A program made the position numbers and the translations under genes. A DNA stretch of 35,495 bases, from assembly GCA_902774795.1 (NCBI GenBank), contig CACYKA010000021.1, positions 1-35,495 of the forward strand, in the 5' to 3' direction. The stretch comes from an uncultured Prevotellaceae bacterium (GTDB lineage: Bacteria; Bacteroidota; Bacteroidia; Bacteroidales; Bacteroidaceae). Below are positions 1-6,592 of this stretch, piece after piece; position 1 is the first letter of the stretch; each line of letters starts with the position of its first letter. A model generated the notes under the pieces. That model made no database searches. It was not told where the DNA came from and worked only from the letters and a program-made list of their open reading frames with translations.

Positions 1-10
1 AATTCTGCTG

Positions 11-42
11 CAAAAGTAACTATTTTTTAGTTGCAAACCAAA
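11..42 (-). promoter_or_regulatory. Leftward promoter reading out of the window
   Basis: On the minus strand a TTTG box (39-42) is followed after 20 bp by TACTTTTG (11-18). This matches the Bacteroidetes -33/-7 consensus TTTG / TAnnTTTG. It should start a transcript for a gene left of the window, which cannot be seen. Confidence 0.6.
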
Positions 43-100
43 TTTCTTCACATTTTTTTACTACAATACCTTTTATTACGATATATTTTACACAAAAGTA

Positions 101-412
101 CTAATTTATTTTGTCGTTATCGAAATATTTACTACTTTTGTTCGATAGCGTTGTCCCTTCAATCCATTTTTTGGGCGTCATATTAAAACGATTAAGACCG
201 GCCTCATGCCAAAAGGTGTCGAATTCGGCACCTTTAAAGTTTGGATTGTGTAGTTGTTCCCAAATGCCTAGGAATTCTATTGTATTCTTATTGCGCATCC
301 AGTTCCTGATATGGTATTCACTCTCACTACCTTTTACCTCTGTATCGGCAAACTTATCGTGGTCAAAGTGGTCAAGGTCAAAATGGTCATTTTCGATTTC
401 GGATTCGGTCAT
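101..412 (-). pseudogene. Truncated KilA-N domain protein (probable remnant)
   Basis: The reading frame from ATG 412 encodes 103 residues. The middle part (RNWMRNKNTIEFLGIWEQLH, then NPNF, AGLN and KKWIE) matches the central part of the KilA-N DNA-binding domain found in phage and Bacteroidetes proteins. The usual N-terminal beta strands are replaced by a short acidic Asp/His/Phe repeat, and the domain breaks off after KKWIE. The usual continuation, a glycine-rich RYGGT-type segment and an FEFASW helix, is absent. Full-length relatives are well over 200 residues, so this is probably a decayed prophage or mobile-element gene. The frame stays open upstream to 667, but the residues there look non-coding. 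DNA binding is inferred from the family only. Confidence 0.6.
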
Positions 413-509
413 TTGGCTCACTATATATAAATATAAATATTTATTATAGTGGAGGATTTTGACAAGTGTGAAAACGATTTTGACCAAAATGACCATGACC
501 AAAATGACC
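361..509. repeat. Mirrored GGTCA pentamer array around an AT-rich centre
   Basis: The left arm (361-389) has four GGTCA pentamers starting at 361, 370, 376 and 385. The right arm (481-509) has four TGACC pentamers starting at 481, 490, 496 and 505. Both arms have steps of 9, 6 and 9, and they point in opposite directions. A further GGTCA at 407 and a TGACA at 460 are nearly symmetric about the same centre. The centre holds the perfect AT palindrome ATAAATATTTAT (433-444). The left arm lies inside the KilA-N remnant and the right arm upstream of its start. The layout resembles an operator or an iteron array; the function is unknown. Confidence 0.7.
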
Positions 510-579
510 GCCATCTTGCGTGCGAAAATTTTTTGAAAAATAATTGAAAATAGAATCGTAGACCGCAATGGAAATGTCG

Positions 580-587
580 TACCTTTG
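580..587 (+). promoter_or_regulatory. Probable -7 box for the HU-like gene
   Basis: TACCTTTG matches the Bacteroidetes -7 consensus TAnnTTTG and is followed by GCA, as is common. There is no clear TTTG 20 bp upstream, so the assignment is weaker than for the other promoters here. It would give a leader of roughly 145 nt. Confidence 0.4.
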
Positions 588-692
588 CATCGTGAATTTG
601 AGACCGCAGTCCCACTTTCACTTGCAGACTCGAAGAGCCGACACTTGCACACTCCCGGGAACCGCACGTGCAGACTCCAGAGGCAGCAAAAT

Positions 693-725
693 CAACTTTC
701 AATTTTCAATTTTCAACTTTCAATT
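693..725. repeat. TTTCAAT-type heptad tandem repeat
   Basis: Imperfect 7-bp units of TTTCAAT/TTTCAAC run just upstream of the HU-like start codon. The same family recurs at 1385-1426 and at one edge of the insertion in tsaE (4213-4229, opposite strand). Confidence 0.6.
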
Positions 726-739
726 AAAAAAAAAAGACT

Positions 740-1324
740 ATGATTCAGATTAAGGCAAAACAGCAGAACGTATCGTTCGAAAAGAATGTCGAGAAGCTCG
801 CATTCGTACTCTCAGCACACCTCTACAACACCCTCGACTCCAGCAAGGTGATTGAGGAGGCCGCTAAGCGCTCCGGCATCAGTACTGGCGTCATCAAGGC
901 AGCATGGGACGCAGCAGGTGAGGTGATTCGCACCTGGGCAACCGAAGGTCACAACGTACCTCTGCCCGGACTCGGCAGCATGCGATTCAGCGTCCGCTCC
1001 AAGAGCGTTCAGAACGTTGAGGACGTGAAGACCTCGCTCATCTCTGCCCGTCGCGTCATCTTCACTCCGTCGAAGGAGGTAAAGGACGAGCTGCAGGCAA
1101 CCAAGATTTCCATCACCTGCTACGACAAGGACGGCAACATCGTAAAGCGCGTGACCAGCGCCGACACCAACGACGTGGAAGACCCTGAGAACGAGGGTTC
1201 AAACGGTTCAAATGGTTCAAGCGGTTCAAGCGGTTCAAGTGAGAACGGTGGTGATACCCCATCCGGAGGCGGTGACGACAACGGCGGCGGTGGCAACAAC
1301 AACGGAGGAGTAAGTAACGACTAG
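740..1324 (+). CDS. HU-like DNA-binding protein (Bacteroidetes HU/IHF-like family)
   Basis: The protein has 194 residues. Residues 1-125 fit the HU-like proteins of Bacteroidetes: a helical N-terminus (EKLAFVLSAHLYNTLDSSKV, IEEAAKRSGISTGVIKAAWD), then a beta region with LPGLGSMRFSVRSK and the conserved RRVIFTPSKEVKDEL. These proteins are related to HU/IHF histone-like factors and are expected to bind DNA; the target is unknown. The tail (about 148-194) is low-complexity Gly/Ser/Asn/Asp, partly encoded by five in-frame copies of a 9-bp unit (1196-1240). In Bacteroidales this family usually precedes a smalltalk-type small protein and often an N-acetylmuramoyl-L-alanine amidase. The small protein is present at 1431, but the amidase is not. 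Confidence 0.85.
   Translation: MIQIKAKQQNVSFEKNVEKLAFVLSAHLYNTLDSSKVIEEAAKRSGISTGVIKAAWDAAGEVIRTWATEGHNVPLPGLGSMRFSVRSKSVQNVEDVKTSLISARRVIFTPSKEVKDELQATKISITCYDKDGNIVKRVTSADTNDVEDPENEGSNGSNGSSGSSGSSENGGDTPSGGGDDNGGGGNNNGGVSND
1196..1240 (+). repeat. Five tandem 9-bp units (GGTTCAARY) inside the HU-like gene
   Basis: Units start at 1196, 1205, 1214, 1223 and 1232, and differ only in their last two bases. They encode Gly-Ser-Asn or Gly-Ser-Ser repeats in the C-terminal tail. Being in frame, copy-number change would alter the linker without breaking the gene. Confidence 0.85.
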
Positions 1325-1380
1325 ACGATGTAAGATGTATGAGGGCTGATGTCTGATGTATGATGGCTGAGGCCCTCATT
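1325..1380 (+). terminator. Hairpin within GATGTAA-type repeats after the HU-like gene
   Basis: ATGAGGGC (1339-1346) pairs perfectly with GCCCTCAT (1372-1379), and the stem is followed by a T-rich run. It may attenuate transcription between the HU-like gene and the small protein at 1431. The loop and the flank on its left contain GATGTAA-like heptads (1327-1370). Confidence 0.4.
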
Positions 1381-1430
1381 TCTCAAATTTTCAATTGTCA
1401 ATTTTCAATTATCAATTATCAATTTTCGAA

Positions 1431-1547
1431 ATGGACAAGAAAAGAATTTTTGACATACTGGCTAAGATGATAGTAGCTGCCCTCACAGCGGCCCTTACAG
1501 CAGTAACAACCACATCGTGCATGGGGCATGGACCGTTTCCGATGTAA
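1431..1547 (+). CDS. Smalltalk-type small protein (38 aa)
   Basis: ATG 1431 to TAA 1547 encodes 38 residues: a Lys/Arg-rich start (MDKKR), one hydrophobic helix (about residues 6-28), and a TTTSCM motif. This is the layout of the Bacteroidales smalltalk protein family (basic N-terminus, single hydrophobic segment, Thr-rich stretch ending near Ser-Cys). Its place directly after an HU-like gene is the usual context. It is preceded by TTTCAAT-type heptads and followed by GATGTAA-type heptads and a hairpin. The family's function is not known to me. The Cys could be lipidated, but that is speculative. Confidence 0.75.
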   Translation: MDKKRIFDILAKMIVAALTAALTAVTTTSCMGHGPFPM

Positions 1548-1582
1548 GATGTAAGAAGTAAGATGTCTGATGTACAAGTAGA

Positions 1583-1615
1583 GCGGAGACTGCATTTTTT
1601 TGATGCGGCCTCCGC
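1583..1615 (+). terminator. Hairpin after the smalltalk-type gene
   Basis: GCGGAGACTGCAT (1583-1595) pairs with ATGCGGCCTCCGC (1603-1615) over 13 positions with two non-Watson-Crick positions, around a T-rich loop. A T/G-rich stretch follows but there is no clean U-tract, so intrinsic termination is likely but not certain. Confidence 0.55.
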
Positions 1616-1656
1616 TTGGTTGTTTGGCTTCGAATAGTGTGTGACTTCTACTATAC

Positions 1657-1743
1657 TCACGATATTGCTTTTAGTCCGATGATTGATGCGATGAGGGTTG
1701 TGAGGAAGAGCAGCCGCCAGAAGGTTCAGGAGTTTGCCTTCAT
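1657..1743 (-). pseudogene. Possible broken small hydrophobic ORF after the ATPase gene
   Basis: An ATG at 1743 overlaps the stop codon of the ATPase gene (ATGA). It reads MKANS, then TGA at 1728-1726, then continues in the same frame as a hydrophobic stretch (TFWRLLFLTTLIASIIGLKA) to a TGA at 1659-1657. The layout (short basic start, single hydrophobic segment) is reminiscent of smalltalk-type peptides. It may be a decayed gene or coincidence. Confidence 0.25.
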
Positions 1744-2948
1744 TCCAGTCCCTCAGTCAGGAATCGTCTCAGGTGAAGGTGGGTAATACCATCAGAATCC
1801 AGCCTGCCAACGAGCGGGGTCATCGATATGACATATTTTGGATAGTTGTCCTTAATGGCCCGCAAGTTGCCGAACTCACGCTCTCTCGTGGCTTCATCGG
1901 CGATGATATATGATGCCTGTACATATATCTTCTGACCTTTAGGCTTCTTGCAGACAAAATCAATCTCACCAGCCTGAAGCTGTCCGACTGTTACCTCATA
2001 GCCGAGACGTATCAAGTGGTTATAGATGATATTTTCAATCACTTTTTCGATGTCACCCTCACGTGAGCCGCCTGCCAGCGTGTTCCGCAGGCCATTGTCT
2101 TCGAAGTAATACTTGTCGTTGCTCTCAAACAGCTTCTTGCCGTGAATGTCATAGCGGTTCACCTTATGTAATAGATAAGCATCGCACAGAAACTTCGTAT
2201 AGTTGATGATAACCGTCGAGGTAACGCTTTCGCCCTGCGACTTCATATATTTGGCAATGCTGTTGGCCGAGATTATTTTCCCTGCATTGTCAGCCAGAAA
2301 ACGCACAAGGTTTTCAAGAAACGGCACGTTGCGAATCTTGTTCCTCGTAATTACGTCCTTCAGCAGCACCGTGTGGTACACGTCAGTCTGGTACTCACGC
2401 GCATCCTGCTCGTCAAGGCCCATCTTCATCAATCCCGGCAGACCACCGAACTGGATATATTTGGCCAGCGTATCGTCTGAGTCTGCGAGCTGATGGAACA
2501 GCATGAACTCCTCGTAGCTCAATGCCTGAATATAGATATCTTTGTAGCGTCCTCCTATTATAGAACTTAAGTCGCTGCTCAGCATCCTAGAATTTGATCC
2601 CGTAATAACCAACTCAATATCCGGCTCCTCGTAATAGCTACGCACACTTTTTTCGAACTCCTCAATGTCCTGAATCTCGTCAACGAGAATGTAGTTTGTT
2701 TTTGTTTTGTCGCGCCTTGCATCAATATAGGCGTTCAAGTCATGATAGGTTTTAATGTCGTCAAACTCATGCTTCTCCTTGTCGATGAAGATAATATTTG
2801 CACGCTCATCCTTATTCACCTTGTCCCTGAAGAGACGCAGGATATAGCTCTTGCCAATACGGCGCTGACCCGTCAGGATGATAATGGTGTCTTTACCCAA
2901 ATAGCGTTCAATCTTTTCCAGATAACTCTGTCTTAATATCGCACTCAT
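1740..2948 (-). CDS. AAA ATPase with DUF4143-type C-terminus
   Basis: The protein has 402 residues from ATG 2948; an upstream extension to 2987 is possible but would run through an operator-like repeat. It has a Walker A motif GQRRIGKS (27-34), a Walker B motif YILVDEIQD, and a sensor-like ITGSNSRML, followed by a winged-helix-like region. The C-terminal part carries a PD-(D/E)XK-like pattern (GEIDFVCKK...YVQASY). This is the layout of the large ATP-binding family ending in DUF4143, widespread in Bacteroidetes. Its cellular role is poorly known; suggested links to toxin-antitoxin or mobile DNA are unproven. The gene stands alone with its own repeat-decorated promoter. Confidence 0.85.
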   Translation of the reverse strand: MSAILRQSYLEKIERYLGKDTIIILTGQRRIGKSYILRLFRDKVNKDERANIIFIDKEKHEFDDIKTYHDLNAYIDARRDKTKTNYILVDEIQDIEEFEKSVRSYYEEPDIELVITGSNSRMLSSDLSSIIGGRYKDIYIQALSYEEFMLFHQLADSDDTLAKYIQFGGLPGLMKMGLDEQDAREYQTDVYHTVLLKDVITRNKIRNVPFLENLVRFLADNAGKIISANSIAKYMKSQGESVTSTVIINYTKFLCDAYLLHKVNRYDIHGKKLFESNDKYYFEDNGLRNTLAGGSREGDIEKVIENIIYNHLIRLGYEVTVGQLQAGEIDFVCKKPKGQKIYVQASYIIADEATREREFGNLRAIKDNYPKYVISMTPLVGRLDSDGITHLHLRRFLTEGLE

Positions 2949-2954
2949 AATTCG

Positions 2955-3052
2955 AATTTTATCTTTTATAATGGAAATTTGGTGCAAATATACTAATTTT
3001 ATCTTTTATAAAAGACAAAAATACGAAAAATTTTAGTTTTATCCATCATAAT
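2955..3052 (-). promoter_or_regulatory. Three operator-like dyads at 40-bp spacing around the ATPase promoter
   Basis: AATTTTATCTTTTATAAT (2955-2972), AATTTTATCTTTTATAAA (2995-3012) and AGTTTTATCCATCATAAT (3035-3052) begin exactly 40 bp apart. The middle one contains the perfect palindrome TCTTTTATAAAAGA (3002-3015). A minus-strand -7 box TATATTTG lies between the first and second copies (2985-2992). A TTTG at 3016-3019 is a possible -33 box with a long, 23-bp spacer. The copies therefore lie in the leader, over the promoter and upstream of it, as expected for an autoregulatory operator. Confidence 0.6.
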
Positions 3053-3164
3053 AGATGAAATTTTCTCATTTCAGGAACAGACAACTGTCAAAATTCATTT
3101 TACTACCCAATCTTCCAAATCTTTTTTGGTTTGATTCATAAATCTTGCTGCGAAGATACCTCTT

Positions 3165-3980
3165 CTACAGTTTCTCGCCGCAGTGTGAGCAGTAGCGGTC
3201 ATTGTCCCGTATGTTCTCACCACATCGCGGGCAGCGTCCATCCTTCGGCTTCTCTTGCGTCTCGTCGATGATGGTGGCTGTGACTATGCCGGTAGGTACG
3301 GCAATGATGGTGTAGCCCAGCAGCATGACGAAAGCTGACAGCAGGCGTCCTATGGGCGTCACTGGCGTGATGTCACCATAGCCTACGGTGGTCATCGTGA
3401 CGATGGCCCAATAGACAGAGGTGGCCAAATCTGTGAATTTGGTTTCGGGATGTCCGCTCTCAACCATGTACATCAGCGTTCCCAGACAGGTGACGAGTAT
3501 CAGCACAAAAAGGAAATAGACTGCTATCTTGTTGAGACTCTTCCTGAGCGAGTACATCAGGACGTAGCCCTCGTTGATTAAAGAGAACAGTTTGAAAATA
3601 CGAAAGATTCGGATGAAGCGGAATGTACGCAGCATGAGCATATACCGCGCATTGGGCAGGAAGTAGGAGAGGTATGGCGGCAATGTTGCCATCAGGTCGA
3701 TGATGCCAAAGAAACTCAGCACATAGTCCTTGGGACGTGGTGAGCAGTAGATACGGGCAATGTATTCAACGGTAAAGAAAATGGTGACTACATATTCCAA
3801 TATTTCGAGCGCGAACTTAAAGGTATGGGCCAGTGACGGGATGGTCTCAATAAAGGATATGAGAATGCTGAGCGAAATCATCACCATCAGGATGATATCG
3901 AAGGCACGTCCGCTGGGGGTATCTGACTCGAACAGAATGTTGTACAGCTTTTCTTTTTCAAGCCACTCAGGTTTTTTCAT
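3165..3980 (-). CDS. Voltage-gated-type potassium channel with C-terminal zinc ribbon
   Basis: The protein has 271 residues in the six-segment channel layout. S1 is AFDIILMVMISLSILISF, and S4 has arginines at every third position (LRTFRFIRIFRIFK). The pore loop carries the K+ selectivity filter TVGYGD, followed by S6. It should sit in the inner membrane and pass K+ as a tetramer. After S6 it ends in a short cytoplasmic tail with two CxxC pairs (CPRCG and CSHCG), a double-zinc-ribbon-like knob instead of the usual nucleotide-binding or RCK domain. It lies 39 bp after tsaE on the same strand, so co-transcription is possible. Annotators often call this family ion transporter or potassium channel family protein. 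Confidence 0.9.
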   Translation of the reverse strand: MKKPEWLEKEKLYNILFESDTPSGRAFDIILMVMISLSILISFIETIPSLAHTFKFALEILEYVVTIFFTVEYIARIYCSPRPKDYVLSFFGIIDLMATLPPYLSYFLPNARYMLMLRTFRFIRIFRIFKLFSLINEGYVLMYSLRKSLNKIAVYFLFVLILVTCLGTLMYMVESGHPETKFTDLATSVYWAIVTMTTVGYGDITPVTPIGRLLSAFVMLLGYTIIAVPTGIVTATIIDETQEKPKDGRCPRCGENIRDNDRYCSHCGEKL

Positions 3981-4019
3981 AATATAACGATTTAGGGATA
4001 AACGGACTTATTGTATTTC

Positions 4020-4517
4020 TTAAACGGACACTATGCGGCTGCCGTCGGGTTGGGGGGTGATGGTGATTTTTATTGTCTCGTCGGGTAGGGCGGACTCTGC
4101 CATCTCAGGCCACTCGATAAAACACAGGTTGCTGGAATAGAAATAGTCATCGGCACCGATGTCGTAGAGCTCCTCGGTCTTCTTGATGCGATAGAGGTCG
4201 AAGTGGTAGATTAATTGAAAATTGAAAATTCTTTCAGTCGCTTCGCTTTGTGAAAGCGCCCCTTTGGGTCGAGCGGAAAGTTGAGAGTTGGGAACTTCGT
4301 ACTCATTGACGATGGCGAAGGTGGGGGAGGTGATGACGTCTTCGCAGCCGAGTTCCTCGCAGATGGCCTTGATAAACGTTGTCTTGCCTGCTCCCATGGG
4401 GGCGTAGAAGGCAAAGCATTTCACTGCCTCGTCATTGCTGAGAATATCATGAAAGGCTGCAATAAACTCACGTGCTGCCTCACGAATGTGCTCTATATCT
4501 TTTATTATAATTTCCAT
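4020..4517 (-). CDS. tsaE: tRNA threonylcarbamoyladenosine biosynthesis ATPase TsaE, with an insertion
   Basis: The protein has 165 residues. Walker A is APMGAGKTT (39-47), and the family motifs SPTFAIVNEY, YHFDLYRI and CFIEWPE are present. TsaE is the ATPase partner of TsaB/TsaD in making t6A37 on ANN-decoding tRNAs. Compared with E. coli TsaE there are about 28 extra residues between VNEYE and IYHFDLYR, encoded by 4212-4295. This segment has heptad-type edges and a small hairpin, as expected for intergenic repeat DNA. The insertion is in frame (84 bp) and leaves the catalytic motifs intact, so the protein may still work. The gene follows porX, separated by GATGTAA-type heptads. Confidence 0.9.
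   Translation of the reverse strand: MEIIIKDIEHIREAAREFIAAFHDILSNDEAVKCFAFYAPMGAGKTTFIKAICEELGCEDVITSPTFAIVNEYEVPNSQLSARPKGALSQSEATERIFNFQLIYHFDLYRIKKTEELYDIGADDYFYSSNLCFIEWPEMAESALPDETIKITITPQPDGSRIVSV
4212..4295. repeat. Intergenic-type repeat inserted in frame in tsaE
   Basis: On the plus strand the segment begins with ATTGAAA heptads (4213-4229). It contains an inverted repeat CTTTCA (4231-4236) / TGAAAG (4251-4256), then a GC-rich core, and ends in diverged heptads (about 4277-4298). The left-edge heptad is the reverse complement of the TTTCAAT family found at gene junctions in this window. It encodes residues with no counterpart in TsaE homologues. Confidence 0.65.
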
Positions 4518-4524
4518 TTTTTTC

Positions 4525-4573
4525 CTACATCTTACATCCTACATCTTACATCTTCCCTCTTACTTCTTCCTTC
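4525..4573. repeat. GATGTAA-type heptads between porX and tsaE
   Basis: Seven consecutive 7-bp units start at 4525 (CTACATC, TTACATC, CTACATC, TTACATC, then diverged copies). The last copies run into the 3' end of porX (stop codon 4560-4562), so the final Lys/Arg residues of PorX are written in repeat sequence. Related units lie at 1327-1370 and 1541-1575. Confidence 0.75.
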
Positions 4574-6107
4574 CTTTCATGCTGATGATTGGTATTATCA
4601 TTTCTTCCATGGAGATGCCGCCGTGCTGGAAGGTGTCCTTGTAGTACTGTACGTAGTAGTTGTAGTTGTTGGGATATGCAAAGAAGTCATTTCCCGTGAC
4701 GAAGTGGTATGTAGTGGAGATATTCGGCGCAGGCAGATGAGCCTTCCTTGGGTCGGAAATAACAAAAGTGTCCTTGGAACTGCAGTTGAGGTTCTTGCCG
4801 AATTTGTATCGCAGGTTGGTGTTGGTATTTCTGTCGCCAATGATTTTTACCGCCTTGCTGCAGCGTATGGAGCCGTGGTCGGTGGTTATGATGATGCGAT
4901 AGTCGGTCTGTGCCAAAGCCTCAAGGAGTTCACGCATCACTCCATGACGGAACCACGACAGGGTAATGCTGCGGTAAGCAGCCTCGTTGTTGGCCAATTC
5001 GCGTACCATCATTGACTCTGTGCGGGCGTGGGAGAGAATGTCTATGAAGTTGATTACGATGACGTTAAGGTCGTAGTTCTTCAGACTGTTGAACTGACTC
5101 ATCAACTTCTCGGTACCCGTGCTGTCGATAATCTTATGGTAGGAGAATGTCTCCTTGCGCCTGTATCGCTGCAACTGGGTCTGTATCAGCGGTGACTCAT
5201 TGATGTTCTTGCCTTCTTCCTCGTCTTCATCCACCCACAGGTCAGGGAACATCTGGGCTATCTGCGTAGGCATGAGGCCTGAGAAGATGGCGTTGCGGGC
5301 ATATTGCGTGGCGGTAGGCAGGATGGAACAGTAGAGGCGCTCGTCGATGTCGAACATATCGCCGATTTCTTCTGCCAAGGTGCGCCATTGGTCGTAGCGG
5401 AAGTTGTCGATAACAATGAAGAATACCTTCTCGCCATTGTTGAGGGCCGGAAAAACGACATCGGGCATGATGCGGTTTGACATCAGAGGCTTGTCGGCGG
5501 TGTCGGTCATCCAATTCAGGTAGTTCTTCTTGACGAACTTCGCAAAGTCGGTGTTGGCCTCTTCTTTCTGCATGGCAAGCATCTCGGTCATGTTGCTTCC
5601 TGTGCGGGCAATTTCCAACTCCCACCTTACGAGGCGTTTATATACCTCCTGCCAGTCGTCGAAGGTGCGGCAGTTCTGTATCTGCATGGAAATGTCCTGG
5701 AATGACTGCTGATAGTCCTGTGCAACAATCTCAGTTACGATGTCGCGCTGGTGGACGTGTTTCTTAAGCGTCAGCAGTATCTGCATGGGGTTGACGGGTT
5801 TTATCAGGTAGTCGGCGATGGACTTGCCGATAGCCTGGTCCATGATGTCCTCTTCTTCACTCTTGGTCACCATCACGACAGGCGTCTGCGGCTGTATCTC
5901 CTTGATGCGCTGCAGAGTCTCAAGGCCCGTTATGCCGGGCATCATCTCATCAAGCAGAATCAGGTCGAACGTATGATTCTGACACTGCTCTATGGCGTCC
6001 AGACCGTTGTTGGCAATTGAGACGTCATAGCCTTTTTTCTCAAGAAAGAGTATGTGGGCGTGAAGGTGTTCTATCTCATCATCAACCCAAAGAAGTTGTG
6101 CTGCCAT
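4560..6107 (-). CDS. porX: PorX: response regulator with PglZ domain (type IX secretion regulator)
   Basis: The protein has 515 residues. An N-terminal CheY-like receiver (1-120) has acidic residues D9/D10, the phosphoacceptor Asp at about 53 (LLDEMMPG) and the LIKP motif. A helical linker is followed by a C-terminal PglZ domain of the alkaline-phosphatase superfamily, with DNFRYDQWRTL, DILSHART and TTDHGSIRCSK holding the likely metal ligands. PorX works with the histidine kinase PorY to control expression of the type IX secretion system in Bacteroidetes, and the PglZ domain has phosphodiesterase activity in studied members. Its ATG overlaps the gldH stop by one base (TAATG), so translation is probably coupled. 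Confidence 0.93.
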   Translation of the reverse strand: MAAQLLWVDDEIEHLHAHILFLEKKGYDVSIANNGLDAIEQCQNHTFDLILLDEMMPGITGLETLQRIKEIQPQTPVVMVTKSEEEDIMDQAIGKSIADYLIKPVNPMQILLTLKKHVHQRDIVTEIVAQDYQQSFQDISMQIQNCRTFDDWQEVYKRLVRWELEIARTGSNMTEMLAMQKEEANTDFAKFVKKNYLNWMTDTADKPLMSNRIMPDVVFPALNNGEKVFFIVIDNFRYDQWRTLAEEIGDMFDIDERLYCSILPTATQYARNAIFSGLMPTQIAQMFPDLWVDEDEEEGKNINESPLIQTQLQRYRRKETFSYHKIIDSTGTEKLMSQFNSLKNYDLNVIVINFIDILSHARTESMMVRELANNEAAYRSITLSWFRHGVMRELLEALAQTDYRIIITTDHGSIRCSKAVKIIGDRNTNTNLRYKFGKNLNCSSKDTFVISDPRKAHLPAPNISTTYHFVTGNDFFAYPNNYNYYVQYYKDTFQHGGISMEEMIIPIISMKGRKK

Positions 6108-6592
6108 TAATATTCATTTTTTTCCACCAGCACGCCGACGTCGGCAATGCCTGGAAGGATGTTGTCTTGCATATTGTGTCTGATGAAGATGTCAACGGTG
6201 TCTCCTTCTTGTATTTCCATGGTACAGAAAGGAATACGGTGCGTAAGGTATGTGATGCCCTCGCCGTTGTTCTTGCCGCTTTCGTCAACGATGTCGTATG
6301 CAAGTGCTTTGGTGATGTCTTTATTCTTGTTGCGGAGAGACTGCGTCATTAAGATTGAGATATTCCGATAGGGGTAGTTGGCATTAGTACGGAATTCCAG
6401 TGTTGTCTCGCAGTTGCCGCTGGTCGTGACGGAGTCTATTTCAAAGTGCAGGGAGTCTATTATGTTCCATTCTTCACCGTCGATGGCTGCAAATTCATGC
6501 AGGAGGGTCCTTTGGCTACGACACGAAATCAGAAGTGTGAGTGCTATTATTATATATAAGGTGTATTTGTTCGCAATCTTAAATGAATTCAT
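6107..6592 (-). CDS. gldH: Gliding motility lipoprotein GldH
   Basis: The protein has 161 residues with a type II signal peptide and lipobox LISC (Cys 24). The remainder is the single GldH domain (SLHFEIDSV, NYPYRNISILMTQSLR, GKNNGEGI). GldH is needed for gliding and for function of the Gld/type IX machinery in Flavobacterium; in non-gliding Bacteroidales it is kept, probably as an accessory outer-membrane-side lipoprotein. It starts within the ricT stop (ATGA overlap) and ends within the porX start, linking it tightly to both. The order holB-ricT-gldH is conserved in the phylum. Confidence 0.92.
   Translation of the reverse strand: MNSFKIANKYTLYIIIALTLLISCRSQRTLLHEFAAIDGEEWNIIDSLHFEIDSVTTSGNCETTLEFRTNANYPYRNISILMTQSLRNKNKDITKALAYDIVDESGKNNGEGITYLTHRIPFCTMEIQEGDTVDIFIRHNMQDNILPGIADVGVLVEKNEY

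Larger units (their letters stand above)
413..739. other. Intergenic region between the KilA-N remnant and the HU-like gene
   Basis: This 327-bp stretch has no convincing gene. It contains the AT-rich centre and right arm of the GGTCA array (to 509), a -7-like box TACCTTTG at 580-587 facing the HU-like gene, and a GC-richer leader (600-690). TTTCAAT-type heptads lie at about 693-725, directly before the A-tract and the ATG at 740. Short frames here (for example 568-753) have no recognisable protein features. Confidence 0.6.

Noticed and set aside
413-667. Upstream extension of the KilA-N fragment on the minus strand
   Set aside because: The added residues are hydrophobic or random and run through the GGTCA array; ATG 412 is the better start.
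4281-5015. 244-aa plus-strand frame across tsaE and porX
   Set aside because: It crosses two well-supported genes and a repeat on the other strand.
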